Part shown: positions 1 through 6,530 of the stretch, in pieces
How the letters are laid out: every line of letters starts with the position of its first letter
Position numbering within the stretch: the stretch's first letter is position 1
Assembly (NCBI GenBank): GCA_001805375.1
Contig: MHFY01000061.1
Coordinates: forward strand, 1 to 9,684
Origin: Omnitrophica WOR_2 bacterium GWA2_47_8
GTDB taxonomy: Bacteria > Omnitrophota > Gorgyraeia > Zapsychrales > GWA2-47-8
DNA length: 9,684 nucleotides
Direction of reading: 5' to 3'
Notes under the pieces: generated by a model
Told to the model about the DNA's origin: nothing
The model's input: only the letters and a program-made list of their open reading frames with translations
The model's database searches: none
Position numbers and translations under genes: made by a program

Positions 1-33
1 TTAGAAAAGGCGCTCGAACATGTCAGCAAATAA
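1..33 (+). CDS. C-terminal end of an upstream gene, possibly acetylornithine aminotransferase (argD)
   Basis: Frame 1 is open from the left edge and reads LEKALEHVSK before a TAA at 31-33. It therefore overlaps the argF start by 14 bases. A helical 'LEKAL' ending is typical of the last helix of class III aminotransferases such as ArgD, and argD commonly precedes argF in bacterial arginine clusters. Ten residues are too few to identify a family, so the product is inferred from context only. The overlap itself fits translational coupling with argF. Confidence 0.45.
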   Translation, partial: LEKALEHVSK

Positions 34-958
34 AGCAAAACGGGACCTATTATCCCTGCAGGATCTGACCAGCGAAGAGGTTCTATATCTTTTTGAATTG
101 ACCGAATTCTTAAAAAAGGATAAGAACCAGCAGACACACCACATCCAGGGACACTCGGTCGGATTATTATTTCAAAAACCATCCAACCGCACGCGGGTCT
201 CCTTTGAAGTGGGGATCGCGCAATTAGGCGGGAATTGTATTTATCTCGGCCCGGAGGAGATCAATTTAGGAAAACGCGAATCTGTCCCGGATGTGGCCAA
301 AACCCTTTCGCGGTATTTAAGTGCCATTGTCGCGCGCACGAACACGCATAAAGATCTGATCGAATTGGGCAAACAGGCCGCTGTCCCCGTCATCAACGGT
401 TTATCGGACCTGTTTCACCCCTGCCAGGCGCTGGCGGATCTCTTTTCCATAAAAGAAAAGTTTGGAAAACTTCAAGGCCTGACCTTAGGATTTATCGGTG
501 ATGGGAACAATGTTTCTCATTCACTTCTCTTAGGCTGTGCCAAGGTCGGCATGAACATGAAAATGGCGACACCAAAGAATTATGAACCCGATCCGGAAAT
601 TTTCAAGATCGCGCAAGGCTTAGCTAAAGAAACCGGCGCGAAATTAACGGTCACCAAGACCCCGGAAGAAGCGGCCAAGGGCGCGGATGTGATTTACGCG
701 GATGTGTGGGTCAGCATGGGGCAGGAGAAGGAAGAGAAAAAACGGCTGGAAGATTTTAACGGTTATCAGATCAATAAAGAATTAGTGAAACACGCTAACA
801 AAGATTATATCTTCATGCACTGCCTTCCGGCGCATCGAGGCCAAGAGGTCACAGAGGATGTGATCGACAACGACAGATCGATCATCTTTGACCAAGCCGA
901 GAACCGCATGCATGTGCAGAAGGCAGTTTTGGTATTTTTACTGAATAAAAGGTCTTAA
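20..958 (+). CDS. argF: Ornithine carbamoyltransferase
   Basis: ArgF joins carbamoyl phosphate to ornithine to give citrulline, the step before ArgG, in the cytoplasm. The 312-residue length is normal for an anabolic enzyme. The carbamoyl-phosphate loop is SNRTR at residues 55-59 in the context KPSNRTRVSFE. FHPCQ follows at 132-136, then a second-domain glycine motif GDGNNVSHS and the ornithine-binding DVWVSMGQE loop. HCLPAHRG starts at His267 with the catalytic Cys268. This combination separates it from aspartate carbamoyltransferase, which lacks the HCLP motif. The ATG at 20 is the only good start. It has a weak purine-rich AAAAGG about 10 bases upstream and overlaps the end of the preceding frame, so translation may be coupled. 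Base composition is like most of the window. A 157-base gap with three hairpins separates it from argG. Confidence 0.97.
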   Translation: MSANKAKRDLLSLQDLTSEEVLYLFELTEFLKKDKNQQTHHIQGHSVGLLFQKPSNRTRVSFEVGIAQLGGNCIYLGPEEINLGKRESVPDVAKTLSRYLSAIVARTNTHKDLIELGKQAAVPVINGLSDLFHPCQALADLFSIKEKFGKLQGLTLGFIGDGNNVSHSLLLGCAKVGMNMKMATPKNYEPDPEIFKIAQGLAKETGAKLTVTKTPEEAAKGADVIYADVWVSMGQEKEEKKRLEDFNGYQINKELVKHANKDYIFMHCLPAHRGQEVTEDVIDNDRSIIFDQAENRMHVQKAVLVFLLNKRS

Positions 959-962
959 TGAA

Positions 963-1001
963 GACACAATTTACAGAACGAAGTGAATGTAAATTGTAGT
1001 C
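963..1001. repeat. Hairpin 1 of the argF-argG gap, with a GAACGAAGTGAA loop
   Basis: ACAATTTACA at 966-975 is the exact reverse complement of TGTAAATTGT at 988-997. With a single bulged A at 998, the stem extends through GAC (963-965) and GTC (999-1001). The 12-base loop (976-987) is GAACGAAGTGAA. It contains ACGAAGT, which can itself fold as a C-GAA-G mini-hairpin, a loop type known to be very stable in single-stranded DNA. There is no T tract after the stem, so it does not look like an intrinsic terminator. A variant of the same loop recurs in inverse orientation at 1071-1083. Confidence 0.75.
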
Positions 1002-1050
1002 TGAATAGATCCAGCACTAATTTTGATTAGTAAAATTAGTGCTGGATTCA
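1002..1050. repeat. Hairpin 2 of the argF-argG gap, a perfect 16-bp inverted repeat
   Basis: ATCCAGCACTAATTTT (1009-1024) and its exact reverse complement (1032-1047) flank a 7-base loop GATTAGT (1025-1031). TGAAT at 1002-1006 can additionally pair with ATTCA at 1046-1050 if four bases bulge out. Sixteen uninterrupted pairs would form very readily in RNA. The 3' side continues TCAATTCG with no T run, so classical rho-independent termination is not supported. It could stabilise the upstream argF transcript end, act as a processing site, or be an inserted palindromic repeat. Confidence 0.85.
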
Positions 1051-1060
1051 ATTCGTCCAA

Positions 1061-1093
1061 CAAACTTATGTTCACTAACGTTCCATAAGTTTG
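1061..1093. repeat. Hairpin 3 of the argF-argG gap, an inverted relative of hairpin 1
   Basis: CAAACTTATG (1061-1070) is the exact reverse complement of CATAAGTTTG (1084-1093). On the minus strand the 13-base loop reads GAACGTTAGTGAA. This matches the hairpin 1 loop GAACGAAGTGAA apart from the centre (TT replacing A), while the stem sequence is unrelated. The mini-hairpin in the loop is C-GTTA-G here. The 3' arm ends 10 bases before the argG Shine-Dalgarno sequence, so folding could influence argG translation. Confidence 0.75.
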
Positions 1094-1115
1094 GGGCTCA
1101 TTGAAGGAGTTGAAC

Positions 1116-2279
1116 ATGAAAAAGGTCGTTTTAGCCTATTCCGGCGGGCTGGATACATCATGCGCCATCAAATGGCTCAAGGATAAAGGGTATGACGTCA
1201 TCGCCTTTATCGCCAACGTCGGCCAGCAGGAAGATTTTAAAGAGATCGAAAAACGCGCGCTTAAAACAGGCGCCTCAAAAGTTTATGTGACGGACCTGCA
1301 GAAAGAATTTGTGGACGATTATGTGTTTCCGTCTATCCGCGCCGGCGCCATTTATGAAAACAAATATCTTTTAGCTACAGCTTTGTCGCGGCCTTTGATC
1401 GCCAAACATCAGGTTTTGGTTGCCCGAAAAGAAAACGCGAAGACCCTGGCCCACGGTTGTACGGGGAAGGGGAATGATCAGGTCCGTTTTGAGATCACGG
1501 CTCAGATTTTAGACCCCACGCTCGAACAGATCGCACCGCTTAGGATTTGGGAATTCAAGACCCGCGATGAAGAGATCGATTACGCAAAAAAACATAACAT
1601 CCCGGTTAACGTCACGAAAAAAAGCCCGTACAGCATTGATGTCAACGTCTACGGCCGCAGCATTGAAGCCGGAGTTTTGGAAGACCCCTGGGCGGAACCG
1701 CCGGAGGAGATTTATTTATTAACGACCAGCCCGGAAAAAGCGCCGGACAAACCGACCTACATCGAAATTGAATTTTTGGAAGGACGGCCAGTTAAAATTG
1801 ACGGCAAAGCGTATGATTCGGTTTCGCTCATTCATAAATTAAATGAGATCGGCGGCAAAAACGGCGTAGGACGCGTTGACGCGATCGAGAACCGTTTAGT
1901 CGGCATCAAATCGCGGGAAATTTATGAAAACCCGGCCGGAACGATCTTGTACACCAGCCATCAGGAATTAGAGAGCTTGGTTTTAGATAGGGAAACATTA
2001 CATTACAAGCAAGCCGTCGGTCAAAAATATGCCGAGCTGACTTACTACGGACTTTGGGAAACACCGTTAAAAAAGCAATTGGACGCGTTTGTCAATCAAA
2101 CCCAGGAACGCGTGACCGGAACGACCCGGCTGAAACTATATAAGGGAAACTGCGTGCCGGTTGGCCGCAAATCCAAATTTTCGCGTTACAAAGAAGAATT
2201 AGCCACGTACGGAAAAAAAGATAAATTCGACCAGAAACTGGCCGAAGGGTTTATAAAGCTATGGGGAATGCCGTTTTAA
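1116..2279 (+). CDS. argG: Argininosuccinate synthase
   Basis: ArgG condenses citrulline and aspartate with ATP to give argininosuccinate. The N-terminal ATP pyrophosphatase loop is AYSGGLDTS with SGGLDTS at residues 9-15. Further family motifs are ALSRPLIAK, AHGCTGKGNDQVRFE, YGRSIEAGVLEDPW and VGIKSREIYE, so both the ATP and the citrulline/aspartate sites look intact. The start at ATG 1116 gives 387 residues. An AAGGAGT Shine-Dalgarno sequence at 1104-1110 sits five bases before it. The in-frame TTG at 1101 would put that site inside the gene and add five non-conserved residues, so it was not used. The common 'LWGRS' motif is VYGRS here, a mild variation. Composition is about 50% GC in sampled lines, in contrast to argH next door. 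The gap to argH is 36 bases of tandem repeat. Confidence 0.97.
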   Translation: MKKVVLAYSGGLDTSCAIKWLKDKGYDVIAFIANVGQQEDFKEIEKRALKTGASKVYVTDLQKEFVDDYVFPSIRAGAIYENKYLLATALSRPLIAKHQVLVARKENAKTLAHGCTGKGNDQVRFEITAQILDPTLEQIAPLRIWEFKTRDEEIDYAKKHNIPVNVTKKSPYSIDVNVYGRSIEAGVLEDPWAEPPEEIYLLTTSPEKAPDKPTYIEIEFLEGRPVKIDGKAYDSVSLIHKLNEIGGKNGVGRVDAIENRLVGIKSREIYENPAGTILYTSHQELESLVLDRETLHYKQAVGQKYAELTYYGLWETPLKKQLDAFVNQTQERVTGTTRLKLYKGNCVPVGRKSKFSRYKEELATYGKKDKFDQKLAEGFIKLWGMPF

Positions 2280-2284
2280 AACAG

Positions 2285-2312
2285 GGATAAGGGCTAAGAG
2301 GTAAGGGGTAAG
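2285..2312 (+). repeat. Tandem 4 x 7-bp repeat carrying the argH ribosome binding region
   Basis: Four contiguous heptamers follow one another exactly: GGATAAG, GGCTAAG, AGGTAAG, GGGTAAG (consensus RGNTAAG). They fill most of the argG-argH gap. The last units supply AAGGGG at 2303-2308, seven bases before the argH ATG at 2316, and this is the only Shine-Dalgarno-like sequence there. Copy-number change by slippage would change the number of purine-rich blocks and the spacing from argG. Confidence 0.75.
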
Positions 2313-2315
2313 AAA

Positions 2316-3668
2316 ATGAAAAAAACAAAATTGTGGGGCGGCAGGTTCAGCAAAAAAACACATCCATTAGTGGAGGAATTCACTAAATCGATTCATTTTG
2401 ATAAAAAATTAGCTGAATACGATTGCATAGGCTCCCTATACCATATTTTTATTCTTAAGAAAGCGGGATTATTAACTCAAAATGAATTCAACAAACTCTT
2501 TAAAGGTTTACAAGAAATTTTTGATGAAATTAAAAAGGGACACTTCAAAATTGATGAATCCTTTGAGGACATTCATTCTTATATCCAACACCTCTTAGAA
2601 ATCAAAAAAGGAATTGGGAAAGTTGCTTTTAAATTGCACACTTGTCGATCGCGCAATGATCAAATTGCTTTTGATACTAAACTTTACTGCCATGAGAAAA
2701 CCAATGTTATTTGTGAGCTGTTAATAAAATTGCAGAAAACAATTATTCAACTTGCTAACGAAAATAATAAAATTGTAATCCCAGGCTACACTCATTTACA
2801 ACATGCAATTCCCATATCATTACAAGAATATTTATTCGCCTATTGCAAGATGCTTAATCGTGATACGGAGCGACTTTTCAATGCTAAAAAGAATATAAAT
2901 CTCACGTTAGGCGCTGGGGCTTTAGCGGGAACACTGATACAATCTGCTAATTATAATATTGCTGCAACCAAATCTTTGCCTAATTCTATTAAGCCGACTT
3001 CAAATTCGATCGATGCCGTTAGCGATCGCGATTTTGTCATAGAAATTTTAAGTGCTTTATCAATTATTGGGATGCATTTATCGAGGCTTTCTGAAGATAT
3101 GATCCTCTGGGCAAGTAAAGAATTTGACTTTATCGACATTGATGACGCATTTTGCACGGGAAGTTCTTTAATGCCGAATAAAAAAAATCCGGATGTCCTG
3201 GAATTGGTACGGGGCTATTCGGGCCAATTGTACGGTAACTTAGTAAGTGTTCTGGTGACCATGAAGGGGTTACCGTTAGCGTATAACCGCGATATGCAGC
3301 TGGATAAAGAACCCCTGTTTAGTTCTTTTGAGATTATTCAGGAATCCCTCAAGGTTTTGGCCGAATTATTTAAGAATATCTCTTTTAAACGGGAGAATAT
3401 CGCGCGACAACTGGATGATGAATCCTTATACGCGACCGATATTTCGGATTACCTGGTGAAAAATAAAGTTCCGTTTAAGGAAGCGCACACCATTGTGGGA
3501 AATTTAATACGCCATAAATACAAGGTCGGGAAAGAACTCTGCGAGATGGAAGACGGGGAATTACAACGATTCCATAAACTTTTAACGTCAAAAATTATAA
3601 ATGTTATAATAAATCCTCAAACGTCGGTGAAATCAAAGAAATCCGTACGAAAAGTAAAGCGCTCATAA
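2316..3668 (+). CDS. argH: Argininosuccinate lyase, AT-rich and divergent
   Basis: ArgH splits argininosuccinate into arginine and fumarate and belongs to the fumarase/aspartase superfamily. Family landmarks in order are KLWGGRF near the N-terminus, EDIH, RSRNDQ at 111-116, GYTHLQ with the general-acid histidine at 160, GAGALAGT, NSIDAVSDRDF, and the signature GSSLMPNKKNPD at 282-293 with the catalytic serine loop (Ser283/284). The 450-residue length is slightly short for the family. Oddities: the almost invariant glycine of TGRSRND is Cys110. The signature glutamine is Asn288. The usual GGTAP-like tail after SVKSKKS is replaced by a basic VRKVKRS. Hand-counted GC is about 34% for 2341-3180 and about 41% for 3181-3660, well below argG and lysA. 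Foreign or mosaic origin is inferred. The core active-site residues remain, so the enzyme is probably functional. lysA begins one base after its stop. Confidence 0.93.
   Translation: MKKTKLWGGRFSKKTHPLVEEFTKSIHFDKKLAEYDCIGSLYHIFILKKAGLLTQNEFNKLFKGLQEIFDEIKKGHFKIDESFEDIHSYIQHLLEIKKGIGKVAFKLHTCRSRNDQIAFDTKLYCHEKTNVICELLIKLQKTIIQLANENNKIVIPGYTHLQHAIPISLQEYLFAYCKMLNRDTERLFNAKKNINLTLGAGALAGTLIQSANYNIAATKSLPNSIKPTSNSIDAVSDRDFVIEILSALSIIGMHLSRLSEDMILWASKEFDFIDIDDAFCTGSSLMPNKKNPDVLELVRGYSGQLYGNLVSVLVTMKGLPLAYNRDMQLDKEPLFSSFEIIQESLKVLAELFKNISFKRENIARQLDDESLYATDISDYLVKNKVPFKEAHTIVGNLIRHKYKVGKELCEMEDGELQRFHKLLTSKIINVIINPQTSVKSKKSVRKVKRS
3582..3610 (+). promoter_or_regulatory. Candidate sigma-70 type promoter inside the end of argH, ahead of lysA
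   Basis: TTAACG (3582-3587) resembles a -35 box at four of six positions. It is followed after exactly 17 bases by a perfect TATAAT (3605-3610), about 60 bases before the lysA ATG. The -10 lies in a perfect 7-3-7 inverted repeat, ATTATAA-ATG-TTATAAT (3594-3610), so a symmetric protein could cover it. The region is locally very AT-rich because it codes for NVIIN in argH, so chance occurrence is possible. Confidence 0.35.
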
Positions 3669-3669
3669 C

Positions 3670-4926
3670 ATGCACGACTTTAAATTTAAAAAGGGCGAAT
3701 TATACTGCGAGGATGTGAGAGTGGCCGAGATCGCTGAAAAGGTCGGTACGCCATTTTACCTTTACAGCCATCACACGCTGGTCGATCATCTGACCAAGAT
3801 CCAAAAGGCCTTTGAGACCTTAAATCCCTTGGTCTGCTTTGCCATGAAATCCAACAGCAATCTGGCGGTTTTAAAAACTCTGGCCGACCACGGTGCGGGA
3901 TTTGATATCGTTTCCATCGGGGAGTTAAAAAAAGTCCTGACGATCGGGGCTGATCCAAAGAAGATCGTCTTCGCCTCAGTCGGAAAGACCGAAGAGGAGA
4001 TCCGTTTCGCCATTGAGACCGGGATCTTGCTCTTTAACGTGGAGTCTGTGCCGGAATTAGAAGAAATCGACCGCATAGCTAAAGATATGCGCAAAAAAGT
4101 GCAGGTGGCCCTGCGGGTCAATCCGGACGTGGAAGCGCCAACGCACGATAAGATCACGACCGGGACGTTAAAGAAAAAATTCGGCATTGACCTGACCTCA
4201 ACACGCAAAATTTTAAAGAACAGAGCCAAATATCCCAACGTTAAGATCAATGGCCTGCATATTCATATCGGTTCGCAGATCATTACCAGCGCTCCGTTCA
4301 TTAACGCGATAAAAAAGATCGCGGAATTCATCGAAGAGCTTAAACAACAGGGCCATGAGATGGAATATCTCGATATCGGCGGCGGGTTAGGGATCATTTA
4401 CAAAGATGAAAAACCGCAGACCGCGCAGATCTTTGCGGATGCGATCTTACCGTATCTGGAAAAGACCGGGCTTAAGATCGTCATGGAGCCGGGCCGGTTC
4501 ATCTGCGGCAACGCGGGGATCTTTGTGACCAAGGTTTTGTACCTAAAAGATAACGGGGTCAAAAAATTCCTGATCGTTGACGGCGGGATGAATGACCTCA
4601 TTCGTCCTTCCCTTTATGACGCGTATCACGAGATCGTGCCGGTCAAAGAAACCAAGGCCCAAAAGATCAAAGCCGATGTGGTGGGGCCCATTTGCGAAAG
4701 CGGAGACTTCTTCGCGCATGACCGGATGATGCCCCGCGTTAAAAAGGATGACCTTTTGGCGATCATGAGCGCCGGGGCGTACGGATTTGTTATGTCCAGC
4801 AATTACAATGTGCGCGGACGCGTGCCCGAGGTCATGGTCAAAGAAAATAAATTCGAACTCACCAAAGAACGCGAAACTTTTGAAGATCTCATCCGGGGGG
4901 AAAAAATCCCAGAATTTTTAAATTAG
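3670..4926 (+). CDS. lysA: Diaminopimelate decarboxylase
   Basis: LysA removes CO2 from meso-diaminopimelate to yield lysine, the last step of the pathway encoded downstream. It is a fold-type III PLP enzyme (alanine racemase-like barrel plus C-terminal beta domain). FAMKSNSN carries the PLP lysine at residue 60. The barrel then shows HIGSQ at 199-203, a phosphate-binding DIGGGLG around 237 and EPGR at 273-276. GPICESGDFF with Cys342 is the residue contributed across the dimer. GAYGF follows near the C-terminus. At 418 residues it has the usual family length. CESGDFF and the overall motif set favour LysA over arginine or ornithine decarboxylase relatives. The start is one base after the argH stop with only a weak purine-rich stretch upstream, so translation is probably coupled to argH. 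A possible extra promoter lies inside argH. Confidence 0.96.
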   Translation: MHDFKFKKGELYCEDVRVAEIAEKVGTPFYLYSHHTLVDHLTKIQKAFETLNPLVCFAMKSNSNLAVLKTLADHGAGFDIVSIGELKKVLTIGADPKKIVFASVGKTEEEIRFAIETGILLFNVESVPELEEIDRIAKDMRKKVQVALRVNPDVEAPTHDKITTGTLKKKFGIDLTSTRKILKNRAKYPNVKINGLHIHIGSQIITSAPFINAIKKIAEFIEELKQQGHEMEYLDIGGGLGIIYKDEKPQTAQIFADAILPYLEKTGLKIVMEPGRFICGNAGIFVTKVLYLKDNGVKKFLIVDGGMNDLIRPSLYDAYHEIVPVKETKAQKIKADVVGPICESGDFFAHDRMMPRVKKDDLLAIMSAGAYGFVMSSNYNVRGRVPEVMVKENKFELTKERETFEDLIRGEKIPEFLN

Positions 4927-4938
4927 GAGATCCATCTG

Positions 4939-5706
4939 ATGAAAAAATTTATCAATTTCTCAATCTTGGCTATCTTAACTTTCTGTTTTCAGACAGTTTC
5001 TTTTGCTTACCATGAAGATCAAGGCCCGACAATTGCTGTTACCGGTGAGGCCGAAGTCAAAGTTGATCCTAATGAAGTTACTTACAACTTTGGAGTTGAA
5101 ACAATCACAGAGACAATGCAGGCTTCAAAAGCCGATAATGATCGCATTACACAAAATGTAATTACAGCGCTTAAATCTCTTAAGATCCCCGGGGATGACA
5201 TTCAAGCAAGTCAAATTAACGTTTCAAAATATTTCGAGGAGCGGTATGACGCGCAAAATAAACGTTACCGGACACCAACTTTTACAATCCGGCGGTCAAT
5301 AATCATTACTCTCAAGGATTTAAGTCTGTTCGAAAATGTGATCACCCGGGCTCTGGATGCTGGAGTTACACATGTTAACGGCATTAATTTCAGAACAACT
5401 GAACTTAAAAAATACAGAGAGGAAGCCCGAGAAATAGCTATAAAGGCGGCTCAAGAAAAAGCAGAAAAACTTTCCGCAGCGCTAGGACAAAAAGTTGGCA
5501 AGGCTACCTCAATAAACTCATACCAATCCGGATCATATTCTTGGTACAACAATTTATGGTATGGATGGAACAACGCGTCAAGCACAGGATCGCAATATAG
5601 TGTCCAATACAATACAGGGACTGCGCCTACAGATAGCGGCATATCCTTAGGGAAGATCAGTATAACCGCTTCCGTATCAGTAAGCTTTGAACTATTGGAA
5701 AAATAG
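4939..5706 (+). CDS. Secreted SIMPL-domain (DUF541, YggE-like) protein
   Basis: The 255-residue protein starts with a clear signal peptide: Lys2-3, a hydrophobic stretch over about residues 6-20, and a likely cleavage after SFA at residue 23. It should act in the periplasm or at the envelope. The mature part opens with IAVTGEAEVKVDPNEVTYNFGVE, split here by the family pattern of an 'I-V-G-E' strand then 'V-P'. It continues with an A-(x)-N-helix and DIQASQINVSKYF, the typical SIMPL layout. Family members include E. coli YggE. Their biochemical role is poorly defined, with links to oxidative stress and envelope assembly, so no reaction is assigned. An unusual Tyr/Trp/Asn/Ser/Gly-rich segment spans about residues 194-228. 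The Shine-Dalgarno sequence AGGAGA (4925-4930) overlaps the lysA stop. Composition is about 40% GC, lower than the dap genes. It is the only gene here without an obvious amino-acid or folate role. Confidence 0.88.
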   Translation: MKKFINFSILAILTFCFQTVSFAYHEDQGPTIAVTGEAEVKVDPNEVTYNFGVETITETMQASKADNDRITQNVITALKSLKIPGDDIQASQINVSKYFEERYDAQNKRYRTPTFTIRRSIIITLKDLSLFENVITRALDAGVTHVNGINFRTTELKKYREEAREIAIKAAQEKAEKLSAALGQKVGKATSINSYQSGSYSWYNNLWYGWNNASSTGSQYSVQYNTGTAPTDSGISLGKISITASVSVSFELLEK

Positions 5707-5708
5707 AT

Positions 5709-6530
5709 ATGAATAAAATACCGTTCACTAAAATGGCCGGCGCCGGCAATGACTTTGTGGTCATTGACGCGAAAGCGGGTTTAGATTACAAGACCCTGAC
5801 GAAAAAGGTGTGCGACCGCACCAACGGCATCGGCGCGGACGGGCTTCTGGTCTTGGATAAATCAAAAAAGGCCGACTATAAAATGAGGATCATCAATGCT
5901 GACGGTTCAGAGGCTGAGATGTGCGGCAACGGCGCGCGCTGTATCGCCGCGTACATTGTGGCCAATAAAAAACCGAGAAAAAAACTTTTTTCCATAGAAA
6001 CATTGGCCGGCAATATTTCCGGTGAAGCCAAAGGCGAAGTCGCGCACGTGCATTTAAGCGACCCGACGAATTATCGATCCGCCGTGACAGTATCTTTAAA
6101 TGGACGCACACTTCATCTGCCTTATATTGACACGGGAGTGCCGCACGCGATCGTTTATGTCAACGGCCTGGCGGATATCGATGTCAACGCCATCGGCCCG
6201 CAGATCCGATATCACGACGCATTTAAACCTCGTGGAACAAATGTTGACTTTGTCGAAGAAATCGCAGATAATTTTGTGGAACTGCGGACATACGAACGCG
6301 GGGTGGAAGGGGAAACCAGGGCCTGCGGAACAGGCGCAGTCGCGTCAGCGATTGTTTCCTATTTAAAGACACACCCCAAGGTTAAAAATATCAAAAACGC
6401 AAAAACAAAAGTAAAAACCGCCAGCGGAGAAGTTTTAGAAGTGTGTTTTGATATCGTGAATACCCAAATAAAGAATGTCTGGCTAAAAGGAAGCGCGAAG
6501 TTCATCGCGAAGGGAGAATATTATGTTTAG
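5709..6530 (+). CDS. dapF: Diaminopimelate epimerase
   Basis: DapF converts LL-diaminopimelate, made by DapL, to the meso form used by LysA and by peptidoglycan synthesis. It is a cofactor-free two-cysteine epimerase of two mirror-related domains. AGAGNDFVV begins at residue 10. The first catalytic cysteine is Cys72 in NADGSEAEMCGNGARC, and the second is Cys206 in GETRACGTGA. The substrate-binding PRGTNVDFVE and YERGVEGET segments lie between them. At 273 residues it has the normal length. The ATG at 5709 lies two bases after the SIMPL stop, with only a weak GGA upstream, which suggests translational coupling. Its last eight bases overlap the dapA start. Codon use returns to the GC-richer style of lysA. 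Confidence 0.97.
   Translation: MNKIPFTKMAGAGNDFVVIDAKAGLDYKTLTKKVCDRTNGIGADGLLVLDKSKKADYKMRIINADGSEAEMCGNGARCIAAYIVANKKPRKKLFSIETLAGNISGEAKGEVAHVHLSDPTNYRSAVTVSLNGRTLHLPYIDTGVPHAIVYVNGLADIDVNAIGPQIRYHDAFKPRGTNVDFVEEIADNFVELRTYERGVEGETRACGTGAVASAIVSYLKTHPKVKNIKNAKTKVKTASGEVLEVCFDIVNTQIKNVWLKGSAKFIAKGEYYV

Noticed and set aside
20..958. N-acetyl- or N-succinylornithine carbamoyltransferase instead of ArgF
   Set aside because: The DVWVSMGQE loop and HCLPAHRG motif match the ordinary ornithine enzyme. Asn56 in SNRTR is at a position that varies in the family.
1101..1115. TTG start extending argG by five residues
   Set aside because: The Shine-Dalgarno AAGGAGT lies inside this extension and is well placed for the ATG at 1116, where the family homology begins.
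959..1115. ArgR operator (ARG box) or lysine/arginine riboswitch
   Set aside because: TGAAT and ATTCA occur at 1002 and 1046 but at the wrong distance for an ARG box, and no riboswitch-like conserved core was recognised.
3786..4250. Minus-strand open frame of 154 codons across lysA
   Set aside because: It is antisense to a well-conserved lysA, shows no recognisable motif or ribosome binding site, and is explained by lysA codon bias.
6100..6366. Plus-strand 88-codon frame inside dapF
   Set aside because: It lies wholly within the conserved dapF frame, which holds the catalytic Cys206 motif, and has no start signal of its own.
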